Positions 51,374 to 61,800 of a stretch of DNA of 64,000 nucleotides are shown piece by piece. The DNA comes from Microbacterium trichothecenolyticum (GTDB lineage Bacteria > Actinomycetota > Actinomycetes > Actinomycetales > Microbacteriaceae), in the NCBI RefSeq assembly GCF_000956465.1, contig NZ_JYJA01000036.1, positions 186,001 to 250,000 of the forward strand. Reading direction: 5' to 3'. Below the pieces are notes generated by a model that ran no database searches, was not told the origin of the DNA, and worked only from the letters and a program-made list of their open reading frames with translations. Each line of letters starts with the position of its first letter. Positions within the stretch are counted from its first letter, which is position 1. A program made the position numbers and the translations under genes.

Positions 51374-54093
51374 CCTGTTACACGTGCGGCGATCAGCGCC
51401 GCCTCATGGCGGTGAAGCTCGCGGGGGTGCTCAACGGCATCGAGTTCCTCGAGGTGCGCGACCACGAGGAATCCGTGGCCGACCTGCGCCAGCGGACGCT
51501 CGTCGTCCGCCTGCTGCTGCCGGTGCCGGCGGGTCTCGACCGCACGTGGATCGCGCTCGAAGGCGGCGAGCGCATCCGCCCGGTCGCCGTGGAGTGGGCG
51601 AAGGCCGGCACGGACCTCACCGGCTCCGAGCTCGGCCTCATCGACGGGTACGACGACCCCGCGACGCTGCTCGTCGTGCGCACGGCACGGTGGGGCGACT
51701 TCTCCCTCTATACGCTCCGCCTGCGCACGCCCGGAACCACCGACCCGCCGACGGGCTTCGACCCGCTGCTGGCAGGTGTGCCCTTCTCGTTCAAGGTGGA
51801 GTGCCCGAGCGACCTCGACTGCCTCCAGCCGTGCACCTGCCCGGCTGGTGTGCACCACCCGCCGCCGATCGACTACCTCGCGAAGGACTACCAGGGCTTC
51901 CGCCGAGTCATGCTCGAGCGGATGGCGCTGCTCGCACCGGGATGGACGGAGAGGTCGTCTGCCGACATCGGCGTCATGCTCGTCGAGCTGCTCGCCTACG
52001 CCGCCGACGAGCTGTCGTATCGGCAGGACGCCGTGGCGACCGAGGCCTACCTCGGAACTGCCCGCAGCCGCATCTCACTTCGACGCCACGCGCGCCTCGT
52101 CGACTACCGCGTGCACGACGGCGCGAGCGCCCGGGTGTGGGCGCGGCTCCTCGTGGGCGAGGGCGCCGTCGACGTCCCTCTCGCGGCGGGCACGCGGCTG
52201 CTCACGCGCGTTCCCGGAGTCGACGACCAGCGGCTGGAGAAGGACACGCGCGACTACGAGCGGGTCATCGACGCGCAGCCTGTCGAGTTCCAGACCGTGC
52301 ACGGCGCGCTGCTCGACCACGACCTCTCCGAGCTGCGCTTCTGGACCTGGGGGCGCCTCGACGAGACACTGAAGCCCGGGACGACATCGGCGACGCTGCG
52401 GGGCGATCACCCTGCGCTGCGCGCGGGCGAGGTGCTCGTGCTCGCCGAGACCGTCTCCCCCTCGACGCGCGTCGCGGCGGATGCCGACCCCCGTCGCCGT
52501 TTCGCCGTGCGACTGGTCGAGGTGCGGGCGTCGAAGGACCCCTCCGGCACCCTCTTCGACAGCGGCGAGGAGGACGTCACCGAGATCCGCTGGCACGAGG
52601 AGGATGCCCTTCCCGCCGCGCTGTGCATCGCCGTGGACGGGATCGAGACCGCGGTCGCGTGGGGCAACATCGTGCTCGCCGACCACGGGGCGACCGTCGC
52701 CGGCGAGAGCGGAGACGGCGAGCCGCTGGGGGCCGTGCCGCTCTCGCGACTCGTGCGGGTCGCCGCCGACTGCGACGACGAGGGCGGACGCATTCCCGCC
52801 CGGTACCACCCTTCGCTGATGCAGTCGCCGCTCACGCGCACCGTCGTCCACGATCGCGAGGTGCTCGCGACGGCCCCGTTCACCGCGGCTCTGGAGGCGG
52901 AGCTGCAGGGCAGCGCGTCGAAGGATGGGCTGCAGGCGCTCTTCGCCGCCGCGGGCATCGCGCAGATCGGCGACGAGGCCATCGTGCGGGGATCAGGGAT
53001 GCTGCACTCCCTGAGCTTCGGCGGGCGCGCCTGGCTGCTGCGCGAGAACGTCACCGACGACACGCTCGAGGTGCTCGAGGAATGGGAGTCGGCCTCTGCG
53101 GTCCGCTCGGGCGATCTCCGGTCCGCGGCGCCGGCGGTGACGCTCACGGGCGAAGAGCCCGGCGGCGCCGGGCACGAGTGGCATCCGAGCCCCGATCTCA
53201 TCGCGAGCGACGGCGAGCACCGCGCGTTCGTGGTCGAGCAGGAGCACGACGGGACGGTGCTGCTGAGGTTCGGCGACGACGAGCACGGCGCCCGGCCACC
53301 GGAGCGCACCGCGTTCCGCGCGACCTACCGCGTCGGCAACGGCGTCGCCGGCAACATCGGGCGCGAGAGCCTCGCCTACCTCGTCGGGGACGAGAACGAC
53401 GTCGTCGGGGTCGTGAACCCGATGGCGGCGTTCGGCGGCGTGGACGCCGAGACCGGGGACGAGATCCGGCGCGACGCCCCGGCGACCCTGTCGATCCAGG
53501 AACGGGCGGTGACGACCTCGGACTACGCGGCCAAGGCGCAGCTGCATCCCGGAGTCGAGAAGGCTGAGGCGACATTCCGCTGGACCGGGTCGTGGCACAC
53601 GGTGTTCGTCACGGCGGATCGCCGGGGCGGACGCGGGGTCGACGCCGGGTTCGAGGCGGCCTTGCGCGCGCAGCTCGAGCGCTACCGCATGGCGGGGTAC
53701 GACCTCGAGGTCGACGGGCCGGCGTTCGTGCCGCTCGACGTCTCGCTGTTCGTGTGCGTCGAGCACGGCCACCACCGTTCCTCGGTCGCCCGCGAGCTGC
53801 GGTCGGCACTGTCGGACGCGGTACTGCCCGACGGGCGGTTGGGGTTGTTCCACCCCGACCGCTTCACGTTCGGCAGGCCCGTCTACCTCTCGACGATCCT
53901 CGCGGCCGCTCACGCGGTGCCGGGCGTCGAGTCCGTGGAGGTCCTGAGCTTCCAACGACAGCACGAGCCGTGGTCGAACGGCATCGATTCCGGCGTCCTG
54001 CCGATGGGGCGCCTCGAGATCGCGAGGCTCGACGACGATCCCGACTTCCCCGAGCGCGGGGTGCTCGCGCTGACCTACGGAGGCGGATCATGA
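51370..54093 (+). CDS. Baseplate J/gp6-like wedge protein 1 (Afp11)
   Basis: 907 residues. Baseplate J core in the C-terminal half (HEWHPSPDLIASDGEHRAFVVEQE, LRFGDDEHGARPPERTAFRATYRVGNGVAGNIGRESL, FGGVDAETGDEIRRDAPATL, TTSDYAAKAQLHPGVEKAEATFRWTGSW) and a conserved wedge opening PPIDYLAKDYQGFRRVMLERM near residue 165. Unusual cysteines: MTCYTCG at the start and Cys145, Cys151, Cys155 and Cys157 (CPSDLDCLQPCTC), which could bind metal. With the next protein it forms the hexagonal baseplate wedge that triggers contraction. Confidence 0.93.
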   Translation: MTCYTCGDQRRLMAVKLAGVLNGIEFLEVRDHEESVADLRQRTLVVRLLLPVPAGLDRTWIALEGGERIRPVAVEWAKAGTDLTGSELGLIDGYDDPATLLVVRTARWGDFSLYTLRLRTPGTTDPPTGFDPLLAGVPFSFKVECPSDLDCLQPCTCPAGVHHPPPIDYLAKDYQGFRRVMLERMALLAPGWTERSSADIGVMLVELLAYAADELSYRQDAVATEAYLGTARSRISLRRHARLVDYRVHDGASARVWARLLVGEGAVDVPLAAGTRLLTRVPGVDDQRLEKDTRDYERVIDAQPVEFQTVHGALLDHDLSELRFWTWGRLDETLKPGTTSATLRGDHPALRAGEVLVLAETVSPSTRVAADADPRRRFAVRLVEVRASKDPSGTLFDSGEEDVTEIRWHEEDALPAALCIAVDGIETAVAWGNIVLADHGATVAGESGDGEPLGAVPLSRLVRVAADCDDEGGRIPARYHPSLMQSPLTRTVVHDREVLATAPFTAALEAELQGSASKDGLQALFAAAGIAQIGDEAIVRGSGMLHSLSFGGRAWLLRENVTDDTLEVLEEWESASAVRSGDLRSAAPAVTLTGEEPGGAGHEWHPSPDLIASDGEHRAFVVEQEHDGTVLLRFGDDEHGARPPERTAFRATYRVGNGVAGNIGRESLAYLVGDENDVVGVVNPMAAFGGVDAETGDEIRRDAPATLSIQERAVTTSDYAAKAQLHPGVEKAEATFRWTGSWHTVFVTADRRGGRGVDAGFEAALRAQLERYRMAGYDLEVDGPAFVPLDVSLFVCVEHGHHRSSVARELRSALSDAVLPDGRLGLFHPDRFTFGRPVYLSTILAAAHAVPGVESVEVLSFQRQHEPWSNGIDSGVLPMGRLEIARLDDDPDFPERGVLALTYGGGS

Positions 54094-56639
54094 GCGCCCA
54101 CCGCTCGGCCTGCGGCTGCGCCGCGTGCCGTGCGGCTGCTGCACCGCCGCTGCCGGTCGCCAACCGTCCGGGCCTGCGTTCCATCCGGTACCGGTCGGGC
54201 ACGCACGGCGACTTCCTCTCGGCCATGATCGCAGGGCTCTCCCGCGACACCAGTCCGCCGACACAGGCGATCCCTCCCGCCATCGACCCGCCCCAGCCGC
54301 ACGAGGCGCGGCCGGCGCTGCGGGGGCTGCGCACACGCGACGCCGACGACGCGACCGTCGCGCTCCTCGACGCGTTCGCCGTGACCGCCGACATCCTCAC
54401 GTTCTACACGGAGCGCCTCGCGAACGAGGCGTATCTCGGCACCGCGACCGAGCGCACGTCGCTGCAGGAGCTCGGCGCCCTCGTCGCGTATCGCCTCGGT
54501 CGCGGTGCGGCCGCCGAGGTCGCCCTCGCGTTCTCGCTCGAGAAGCCGCCGGCACCCCTGCCCGAGTCGATGAAGGATCCCGGGATCGCTCCGCCCGCCG
54601 TGCCCACCGCGCTCACGCTGCCCGTCGGGCTTCGGGTGCAGAGCGTGCCGGGGCCGGACGAAAGACCGCAGACGTTCGAGACCGTCGAGCAGATCGAGGC
54701 GCGCCCCGAGTGGAACGCCCTGCCCGTCGTGCCGACCCTCCCCTTCCCCCAGGTGGCCGCGCCGACAGAGGCGTGGTTCGAAGGCACCACCCTGGGGCTC
54801 GCGCGTGGCGACGCGCTCCTGTTCACGGGACCGGAGCTCGGCACCGAATGGGACCTTCGCAGCCTCGACTCCGTCGAGGTCATCGAGAAGGCCGGCGTGA
54901 CGCACGTCACGTGGTCCGGCGGCGTCGCGTCCACCATGCCGCCGTCGATGCCGATCACCGACTTGCGGGTGTTCGTGTTCCGCCGCCGGTTCGCGGTCTT
55001 CGCCCACAACGCTCCCGTCTGGGTGCTCGCCGACCCCGAGGCCGACCCGCCGACGTACCTCAATCCCGACACCGACAGCGGTTTCCTCGCGACCACGTCC
55101 TCCGGCGACACGACCTCCACGTTCCTCGACGGCGCCCACCCGGAGATCCCGATCGGGTCGTGGCTCGTGCTCGACGCGGCGGCGACCAACGGCCGGTTCC
55201 GCGTCGCGAGCGTGCGGGAGGCCTCGCTCGCGATCTGGGGCGTCTCCGGCAGGACGACGGCACTCGGCCTGACAGGACCCGCTCTGGGCGTCGACCTCTC
55301 CCCGCGTGACGTGACGGTGCTCGCCGTCCCCGAGCCGCTCACGCTCGCCGGGGTTCCGGTCACCTCCGCGATCGCGGGCACGACGATCCTCGTCGACGGA
55401 GACGCGCACGAGATGGTCGCGGGACGCACCGTGATCCTGTCGGGGACGGATGCCGCGGGCACGACGGTCAGCGAGCCGGTCGTGGTCGCATCCGCCGAGC
55501 CCGTCCCCAGCGGCAGAACGCTTCTGACGCTCGCGTCCGCGCCGACGATCGCCCCCACCCGCTCATCCGCCGTCGTCTTCGGCAATGCCGCCCGCGCGAC
55601 GCACGGCGAGACCGTGACGCAGCTTCTCGGCTCGGGCGACGCCCGCGTGCCGTTCGCCGCGTACCGCCTGCAGCAGTCCCCCCTCACCTTCGTCCGTGCC
55701 GAGACACCGCGGGGCACCGCGTCGACCCTCGAGGTGCGCGTCGACGACGTGCGCTGGACCGAGGTTGCGACGACGGCCACCGCCGGGGCGACCGATCGCG
55801 TGTACGAGACGCGGGACGACCCGGACGGCGGGATCAGCGTCGTGTTCGGCGACGGCGTCCACGGCGCGCGGCCATCGACGGGATCGACGAACGTGCGTGC
55901 CCGCCACCGCAAGGGCGTCGGCGCGGCGGGCAACGTCCGCAAGGACCAGCTGGGCATCGCCCTCGACCGACCGCTCGGCCTCAAGGGCGTGACGAACCCC
56001 GCACCCGCCGTCGGCGGCGTCGATCCCGAGACAGAGGCCGACGCACGGCGGGCCATCCCGATCCCCGTGCGCACCCTCGGCCGCACGGTGTCGCTCGTGG
56101 ACTACGCCGACTTCTCGCTCGCATTCGCCGGCATCGGCAAGGCACGGGCGGACGTGCTGCCGGCGAATGTCGGACCACTCATCGTGGTGACGGTGACGGA
56201 TGCTGCGGGCGCGGCGCCGCCCCTGCAGATCGTCGAGCGGCTCGAGCGCGAACTCCGGCGCTGGGGCGATCCGCTCGTGAGGGTCGCGGTCGTGCCCGTC
56301 CGGCTGGTGGACTTCCGGATCGCCCTCAAGGTCGACACCGACCCCGATCGTGAGCGCGGGAAGGTGCTCGTGTCGCTCGAGCGTGCTCTGCGCGACACTT
56401 TCGGCGCGGTCGCCCGGGAGCTGGGCGATCCGGTTCATGCCTCCGAGCTCGTCGCGGTCGCCGCATCCGTCGTCGGCGTGGTCGGGATCGATCTCGACCA
56501 GTTCCACCGCGGGACCGCACCGGGCCTCGCCAAGCGCCTGGTCGCGGCATCCGCTGCTCTCGCGGTGCCCAGTCCGCTCGGCGCCGAGCTGCTGGCGCTC
56601 TCGGCCGACCCCTTCCCGCCCCTCCAGGAGATGCCATGA
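54090..56639 (+). CDS. Baseplate J/gp6-like wedge protein 2 (Afp12-like)
   Basis: 849 residues, a second putative baseplate assembly protein. It opens with Cys-rich MSAHRSACGCAACRAA (Cys8, Cys10, Cys13), then IRYRSGTHGDFLSAMIAGLSR and TRDADDATVALLDAFAVTADILTFYTERLANEAYLGTATERTSL, the typical N-terminal signature. The C-terminal part (ISVVFGDGVHGARPSTGSTNVRARHRKGVGAAGNV, GGVDPETEADARRAIPIPVRTLGRTVSLVDYADFSLAFAG) is the J-like core. Pairs with the preceding wedge protein; 4-nt overlaps both sides. Confidence 0.92.
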   Translation: MSAHRSACGCAACRAAAAPPLPVANRPGLRSIRYRSGTHGDFLSAMIAGLSRDTSPPTQAIPPAIDPPQPHEARPALRGLRTRDADDATVALLDAFAVTADILTFYTERLANEAYLGTATERTSLQELGALVAYRLGRGAAAEVALAFSLEKPPAPLPESMKDPGIAPPAVPTALTLPVGLRVQSVPGPDERPQTFETVEQIEARPEWNALPVVPTLPFPQVAAPTEAWFEGTTLGLARGDALLFTGPELGTEWDLRSLDSVEVIEKAGVTHVTWSGGVASTMPPSMPITDLRVFVFRRRFAVFAHNAPVWVLADPEADPPTYLNPDTDSGFLATTSSGDTTSTFLDGAHPEIPIGSWLVLDAAATNGRFRVASVREASLAIWGVSGRTTALGLTGPALGVDLSPRDVTVLAVPEPLTLAGVPVTSAIAGTTILVDGDAHEMVAGRTVILSGTDAAGTTVSEPVVVASAEPVPSGRTLLTLASAPTIAPTRSSAVVFGNAARATHGETVTQLLGSGDARVPFAAYRLQQSPLTFVRAETPRGTASTLEVRVDDVRWTEVATTATAGATDRVYETRDDPDGGISVVFGDGVHGARPSTGSTNVRARHRKGVGAAGNVRKDQLGIALDRPLGLKGVTNPAPAVGGVDPETEADARRAIPIPVRTLGRTVSLVDYADFSLAFAGIGKARADVLPANVGPLIVVTVTDAAGAAPPLQIVERLERELRRWGDPLVRVAVVPVRLVDFRIALKVDTDPDRERGKVLVSLERALRDTFGAVARELGDPVHASELVAVAASVVGVVGIDLDQFHRGTAPGLAKRLVAASAALAVPSPLGAELLALSADPFPPLQEMP

Positions 56640-58813
56640 CCGAGCCCGAGGCCGCAACGGCCGCCGCGCACCTCTGGCAGCTTCTGCCGGCGGTCTATCG
56701 CCTCCGCGACGGCGAGGCGGGAGGCGTGCTCGCCGAGCTCCTCGATGTCTTCGGCGATCAGCTCGAGGTGCTCGCAGAGGAGCTGGCGCAGCTGTACGAC
56801 GACCAGTTCGTCGAGACGGCCGCGCCGTGGGCGACGCCGTACGTCGGCGGCGTCGTCGGGTACCGGCCGATCCACGGCGTCGTGCCCGAGGTGGTCTCGC
56901 CGCGCGCCGAGGTCGCGAACACGGTCGCCTATCGCCGTCGCAAAGGGACCGCCGCGGTGATCGAGCAGCTCGCCCGCGATGTCACCGGGTGGCCGGCCCG
57001 CGTCTACGAGTCGTTCGAACGCGTCGCGACGACGCAGTACCTGAACCACACGCGTCCGCATGCGGCGGCGAGCGCGGGACTGCGGGAGCACGAAGCCCTC
57101 CACCACGTCATGCAGCAGGGAGCCGCGTTCGACGACCTCGCGCACACGGCGCACGCCCGTCCCCTTGCTTCGACCTGGCGGGAGCGGCGGGGTCGCTACG
57201 GCATCGTGAAGGTGCCGATCTTCCTCTGGCGCACGCAGCCGGTGCTCATCGAGCGCTCGCCCCTCGCACCCGACCCCTCCGCCGATGGCCGCAGGTTCCG
57301 GTTCGACCCGCTCGGCGCCGATGTGCGGCTGTTCAGCCAGCCACGGATCGAGACCGACATCGCGCACCTCGCGGAGCCGCCCGACGTGCCGCAGCCTCTC
57401 ACCGTCCGGTGGGCGGCCGACCACGCACCCTCCGTCTACGGGCCGACGATGTCGCGGGCGCGCCGGTCGATCATTCTCGAACGGCAGACGGGTGGCGGCG
57501 AACCCGAGGCCATCCCGCTCGCGGTGATCCGATTCGCCGACCTCTCCGATGTGCCGGGCGGCGGCGGGGCATGGGCGCACGAGCCCGCGGCGGGCGACGT
57601 GCACATCGACCCCTCGCTCGGCCGCGTCTGGTTCGGAGAGCCGTTCGGCGCCGACGAACGGGTGCTCGCGACCTTCTCGATCGGCATGGCGGTGCCCGTC
57701 GGGGCGGGCAACCGACGCCGGGGCGACGACCCGCTCCCCTTCCCCCGCCGCACGGCCTCGGCGGGCGGATCCCTGCAGGCCGAACTCGATCTCTCGCAAG
57801 AGGCGGGCACGGTTCTCATCGTCGACTCCGACCGCTACCCGCAGAGTGTGACGATCACCTCGCTCACGCCTGACCCGACGGCCGGCGACGACACGGCGGT
57901 GTGCCTCGCCGCCGACGCCGGCGCGCGGCCCTTGCTGGAGCTCTCGTCGCCGCTGAGGCTCGACATGGCGGCGAAGAGCACGGTGGTGCTCGACGGCCTG
58001 CTCATCTCGGGTGCCCCCGTCGTGCTCGACGAGATCGACCCGCCCGATCGCGAGCCCCGCACCATCGTCATCCGCGACACGACGCTCGTTCCGGGCATCA
58101 CCCGCACGACCACCGGGGCGCCGGCCTCGCCCACCCGGGCGAGCCTGATCGTGCTCGACCCGTTCGCCTGCGTGCGGATCGAACGCAGCGTCGTCGGTCC
58201 GATCATCGCGGTCGAGGGCGCGACGATCGAGATCGTCGACTCCATCGTGGACGCCTCGTCGCGGACCGGCGTTGCCGTCACCGGCCGCGACGGCACGTCG
58301 CCGCGCACGGTGTCGGCCGTCGCCGACTGGGAGACGGGCGACGGCACCGCGGCCGCCGGCGACCTCGACATCGTCGCGTCGACGATCGTCGGCAGCATCC
58401 GCTGCATCCGATTGGATGCCTCGAACTCACTGCTGCTCGCGGCCCTGGCCGAGGATGATCCTCGGCCGCGCCCCGTGCACGCCGAGCGGACGCAGCAAGG
58501 GTGTGTGCGGTACTCCTTCCTGCCGGACGGGTCTCGCACCGGCCGACGTTTCCACTGCGCACCCCGTCCCGACGACCCCCTCGCGGTGCAGCGGGCCTCA
58601 CGCCCGCGCTTCGGCTCGATGCGCTACGGCGACCACGACTACCTGCGGCTCCACGAGGGAACGCCCGACCGCATCCGGCTCGGCGCCGACGACGAGGGCG
58701 AGATGGGTGTGACGCACCGCCTCTACGCGCCCCAGCGCGAGACGAACCTGCGCATCCGCCTCGACGAGTACCTGCGGTTCGGCCTCGCGGCCGACCGCAT
58801 CTTCGCGACATGA
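56636..58813 (+). CDS. Tail protein I-like baseplate protein with beta-helix extension
   Basis: 725 residues. The N-terminus (LWQLLPAVYRLRDGEAGGVLAELLDVFGDQLEVLAEELAQLYDDQFVETAAPWATPYVGGVVG) is the phage tail protein I/wedge family that bridges baseplate and fibres. The rest (about 390-700) is rich in short Val/Ile/Asp strands such as SIVDASSRTGVAV and LDIVASTIVGSIRCIRLDASNS, consistent with a right-handed beta-helix. Equivalent to the gene before the fibre in other eCIS. Last strongly coupled gene, followed after 21 nt by the DUF6519 gene. Confidence 0.85.
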   Translation: MTEPEAATAAAHLWQLLPAVYRLRDGEAGGVLAELLDVFGDQLEVLAEELAQLYDDQFVETAAPWATPYVGGVVGYRPIHGVVPEVVSPRAEVANTVAYRRRKGTAAVIEQLARDVTGWPARVYESFERVATTQYLNHTRPHAAASAGLREHEALHHVMQQGAAFDDLAHTAHARPLASTWRERRGRYGIVKVPIFLWRTQPVLIERSPLAPDPSADGRRFRFDPLGADVRLFSQPRIETDIAHLAEPPDVPQPLTVRWAADHAPSVYGPTMSRARRSIILERQTGGGEPEAIPLAVIRFADLSDVPGGGGAWAHEPAAGDVHIDPSLGRVWFGEPFGADERVLATFSIGMAVPVGAGNRRRGDDPLPFPRRTASAGGSLQAELDLSQEAGTVLIVDSDRYPQSVTITSLTPDPTAGDDTAVCLAADAGARPLLELSSPLRLDMAAKSTVVLDGLLISGAPVVLDEIDPPDREPRTIVIRDTTLVPGITRTTTGAPASPTRASLIVLDPFACVRIERSVVGPIIAVEGATIEIVDSIVDASSRTGVAVTGRDGTSPRTVSAVADWETGDGTAAAGDLDIVASTIVGSIRCIRLDASNSLLLAALAEDDPRPRPVHAERTQQGCVRYSFLPDGSRTGRRFHCAPRPDDPLAVQRASRPRFGSMRYGDHDYLRLHEGTPDRIRLGADDEGEMGVTHRLYAPQRETNLRIRLDEYLRFGLAADRIFAT

Positions 58814-58834
58814 ACACGGGAAGAGGACGAACTG

Positions 58835-61800
58835 ATGGGTGCTGACCTCAGCAGTGTGCCGTTCGACGCACGCAAGGATCACTCCGGCGTCGTGCTGCAG
58901 CAGGGCCGTCTGCTGTTGGACGGCGATTGGAACGAGCTGGTCGCCATCCTCGAGCGGCGGCTGCGCGCGAACGTCGCCGACCTGGACGGACCCGGGCCGC
59001 AGACCGGCATCCAGGGGACGGCCGCGGTGTCGAAGGTGGCCCCGGACGCCTTCAGGCTGGCGATCGCGGGCGGGGATCTCGCGATCGGCCGAGGGCGGCT
59101 GTACGTCGACGGTCTCGTCGCCGAGAACCACGGCGCCGAACCCGGCGACACGTTCGATCCGATCCTCGCCGAATCGGTGGGGCCCGACACCGTGACCTAT
59201 TCGGCGCAGCCGTACCTGCCCGCCCCACCGGATCTCCCCGCCGACGGCACCCACCTCGTGTACCTCGACGTATGGCCGCGCGAGGTCACACACCTCGAGG
59301 AGCCGGGCCTGATCGAGCCGGCGATCGGCGTCGACACCACGGCGCGCACGCAGACGGTGTGGCAGGTGAAGCACTTCGCCGTCCCCGCGGGCACGACGTG
59401 CGGGACCCCCGACGACGACATCGAGGGGTGGACCGCGTTGACCGCGGCCTCCGGCGCACGGCTCACGGTGGAGACGATCTCGGTCGCCGACGGCGACCCG
59501 TGCGAGCTGCCGCCGACCGGCGGGTACCGCGGGCTCGAGCACCAGACGTACCGGATCGAGATCCACGACCCCGGCGAACCGGGAACCGCGTCGTTCAAGT
59601 GGTCGCGCGACAACGGGTCCGTGGCGAGCGCCGTCGTCGAGGTCCTGGACGCCGGCGCCGCGGTGCGCCCCGCGTCGTTGGGCCGAGACGACGTGCTGGG
59701 CTTCCACGACGGCGACTGGGTCGAGGTCGTCGACGACCACCGCGAGCTGCGGGGCGAGCCCGGCGAGCTGCGCCGCATCGAGGTCGACGACGCCGAGGGG
59801 ACGATCGCCTTCGCCGGGTCGGCGCTGCCCGCCGACCTCCAGCTGACGATCGACGAGGCGGCCGAGCGCCACCTCCGCGTGCGCCGCTGGGATCAGGTAG
59901 GCGTCGTCAAGAACACCGCGGGCGGCACGGTCGTCGACCTCGACCAGGCCGCCGCGACCGGCGCGATCCCGGTTCCGGGGACGGCGGCCGATCGGATCGT
60001 GCTCGAGCACGGGCTCGTCGTCGGCTTCTCCTCCGCCGGCGGAGCGTTCCGCACCGGCGACCACTGGATCGTGCCCGCACGAGCGGCGGATGCCGCGGGC
60101 GACATCTCGGGTGCGGACCCGCTGCTCGATGCAGCGCCGCCACTCGGCATCCATCACCACTACGTCCGGCTCGGCATCCTCACCTCAGGGGGTGTCACCG
60201 ACTGCCGGCCGAAGTGGCCGACGCCCGGTGAAGGCAACTGCGACGAGTGCGGCTGCGAGTGCACCGTCTGCGTGACGCCGGTGTCGCATGTCAGCGGCGA
60301 GCTCACCATCCAGGACGCGGTCGACAAGGTCAAGGCCGCCGGCGGCGGCACCGTCTGCCTCGCGATCGGGCTGTACCCGCTCCGTGAGCCGGTGCGCGTC
60401 GACGGTGCGACGTCGCTGCGCATCCGCGGACAGGGCGCCGGATCCATCGTCGTGGCGTCGGCCTCGGACGGGTTCGTCGTCACCAAGAGCAGGTTCGTCA
60501 CGATCGAGGATCTCGCGGTCCTCGCCGCGAACGACTCCGCCGTGGTGCTCGACACGACGGTCGCGGCAAGGGTGGAGCGCGTCACCGCCCTCGTCCTCGC
60601 GCAGGAGGGCCCGTCGCGATCCGCCATCGCGCTCGCCGGGACCGCGCTGCTCACCACCCTGCGCGACAACATCGTCGCCGGTCCGACCGGCATCGGCCAT
60701 GCAGGCGCCGGCGCGGAGGATCGGCGACGTGTGCTGCTCGTCGCCGAGTTCGAGGCGAGCGACAACATCGTCATCGGCCGCGACTTCGGGATGCGGCTCG
60801 ACGGCACCACCGCGTTCCTGCTCGCCAACCGCGTCGCCGACAACACCGTCATCCGGGCGCGCGAAGGCGGCATCGTCGCCACCGGCTTCGTCTATCCCAG
60901 CACGGTCATCCCCGGCAGCTCCTTCGCGATCGAGGACAACACGGTGATCGTCGGCGGCACCGGGATCTCGGTCTCGGAGGGCGGATTCGCGATCACCCGC
61001 AACCAGATCGGCGCGCCGCGCTCCGACCAGCCGGCTCGCACCGACGGCATCGCCATCGTGCCGACACCGCCGGGCGAGCTCGTGCGCGACGTGGTGCGCA
61101 TCGACGGCAATCGCGTCCGCGGCGTGGGCGGCCACGGCATCGTCGACTACGCGTCGGTGCAGACGCTCGAGGTCACCCACAACCGCGTGGAGCTCGCCCA
61201 GCACGGCATCGTCATCGACGAGAAGGCCGCGGTCGAGATCGCCACGGTCTCGGGGAACACGCTGATGGACATCGGCTCCCGCGACACCGACGAGGCGGCG
61301 GGGGTCTTCGCGATCCGCGTCGTCAACGCCGCGCACGCCTCCGTCGAATCGAACACCGTGCGCGGTGTCGGCACGGCGCGCAGCATGGGCAGCGAATCGA
61401 TCGGGATCGACGTCGTCGCCGTCGCAGAGTCGCTCGTCGCAGGCAACACCGTGGAGCGCGTGGGTCCGGTCGACGGCGGCCGCGGTGAGATCGGCATCGC
61501 CGTGCGTGGATTCGCGCGCTCCCAGATCGAGGGCAACGCGTCGCGCAGGTACCCCGCGGACCCCGATTTCGACCCCAACGGCGGTCGCTTCATCGGACTG
61601 CTCGTCGGCAGCGGCGACGACCGCGACCTCGAGCTCGGCCTCACGAAAGCGGGCGGCATCGTGACCGGACTCGGCCCGTTGGTCTTCGGAGTCGCCGCGG
61701 CGGCGGCGGTCGGATCTGCCCGCATCGTCGCCCCGCTCGTGACCGTCGACGCGAACATCGTCGCCGGTGGCGCCGGCGACGCGCCGCCCGCGATGATCAT

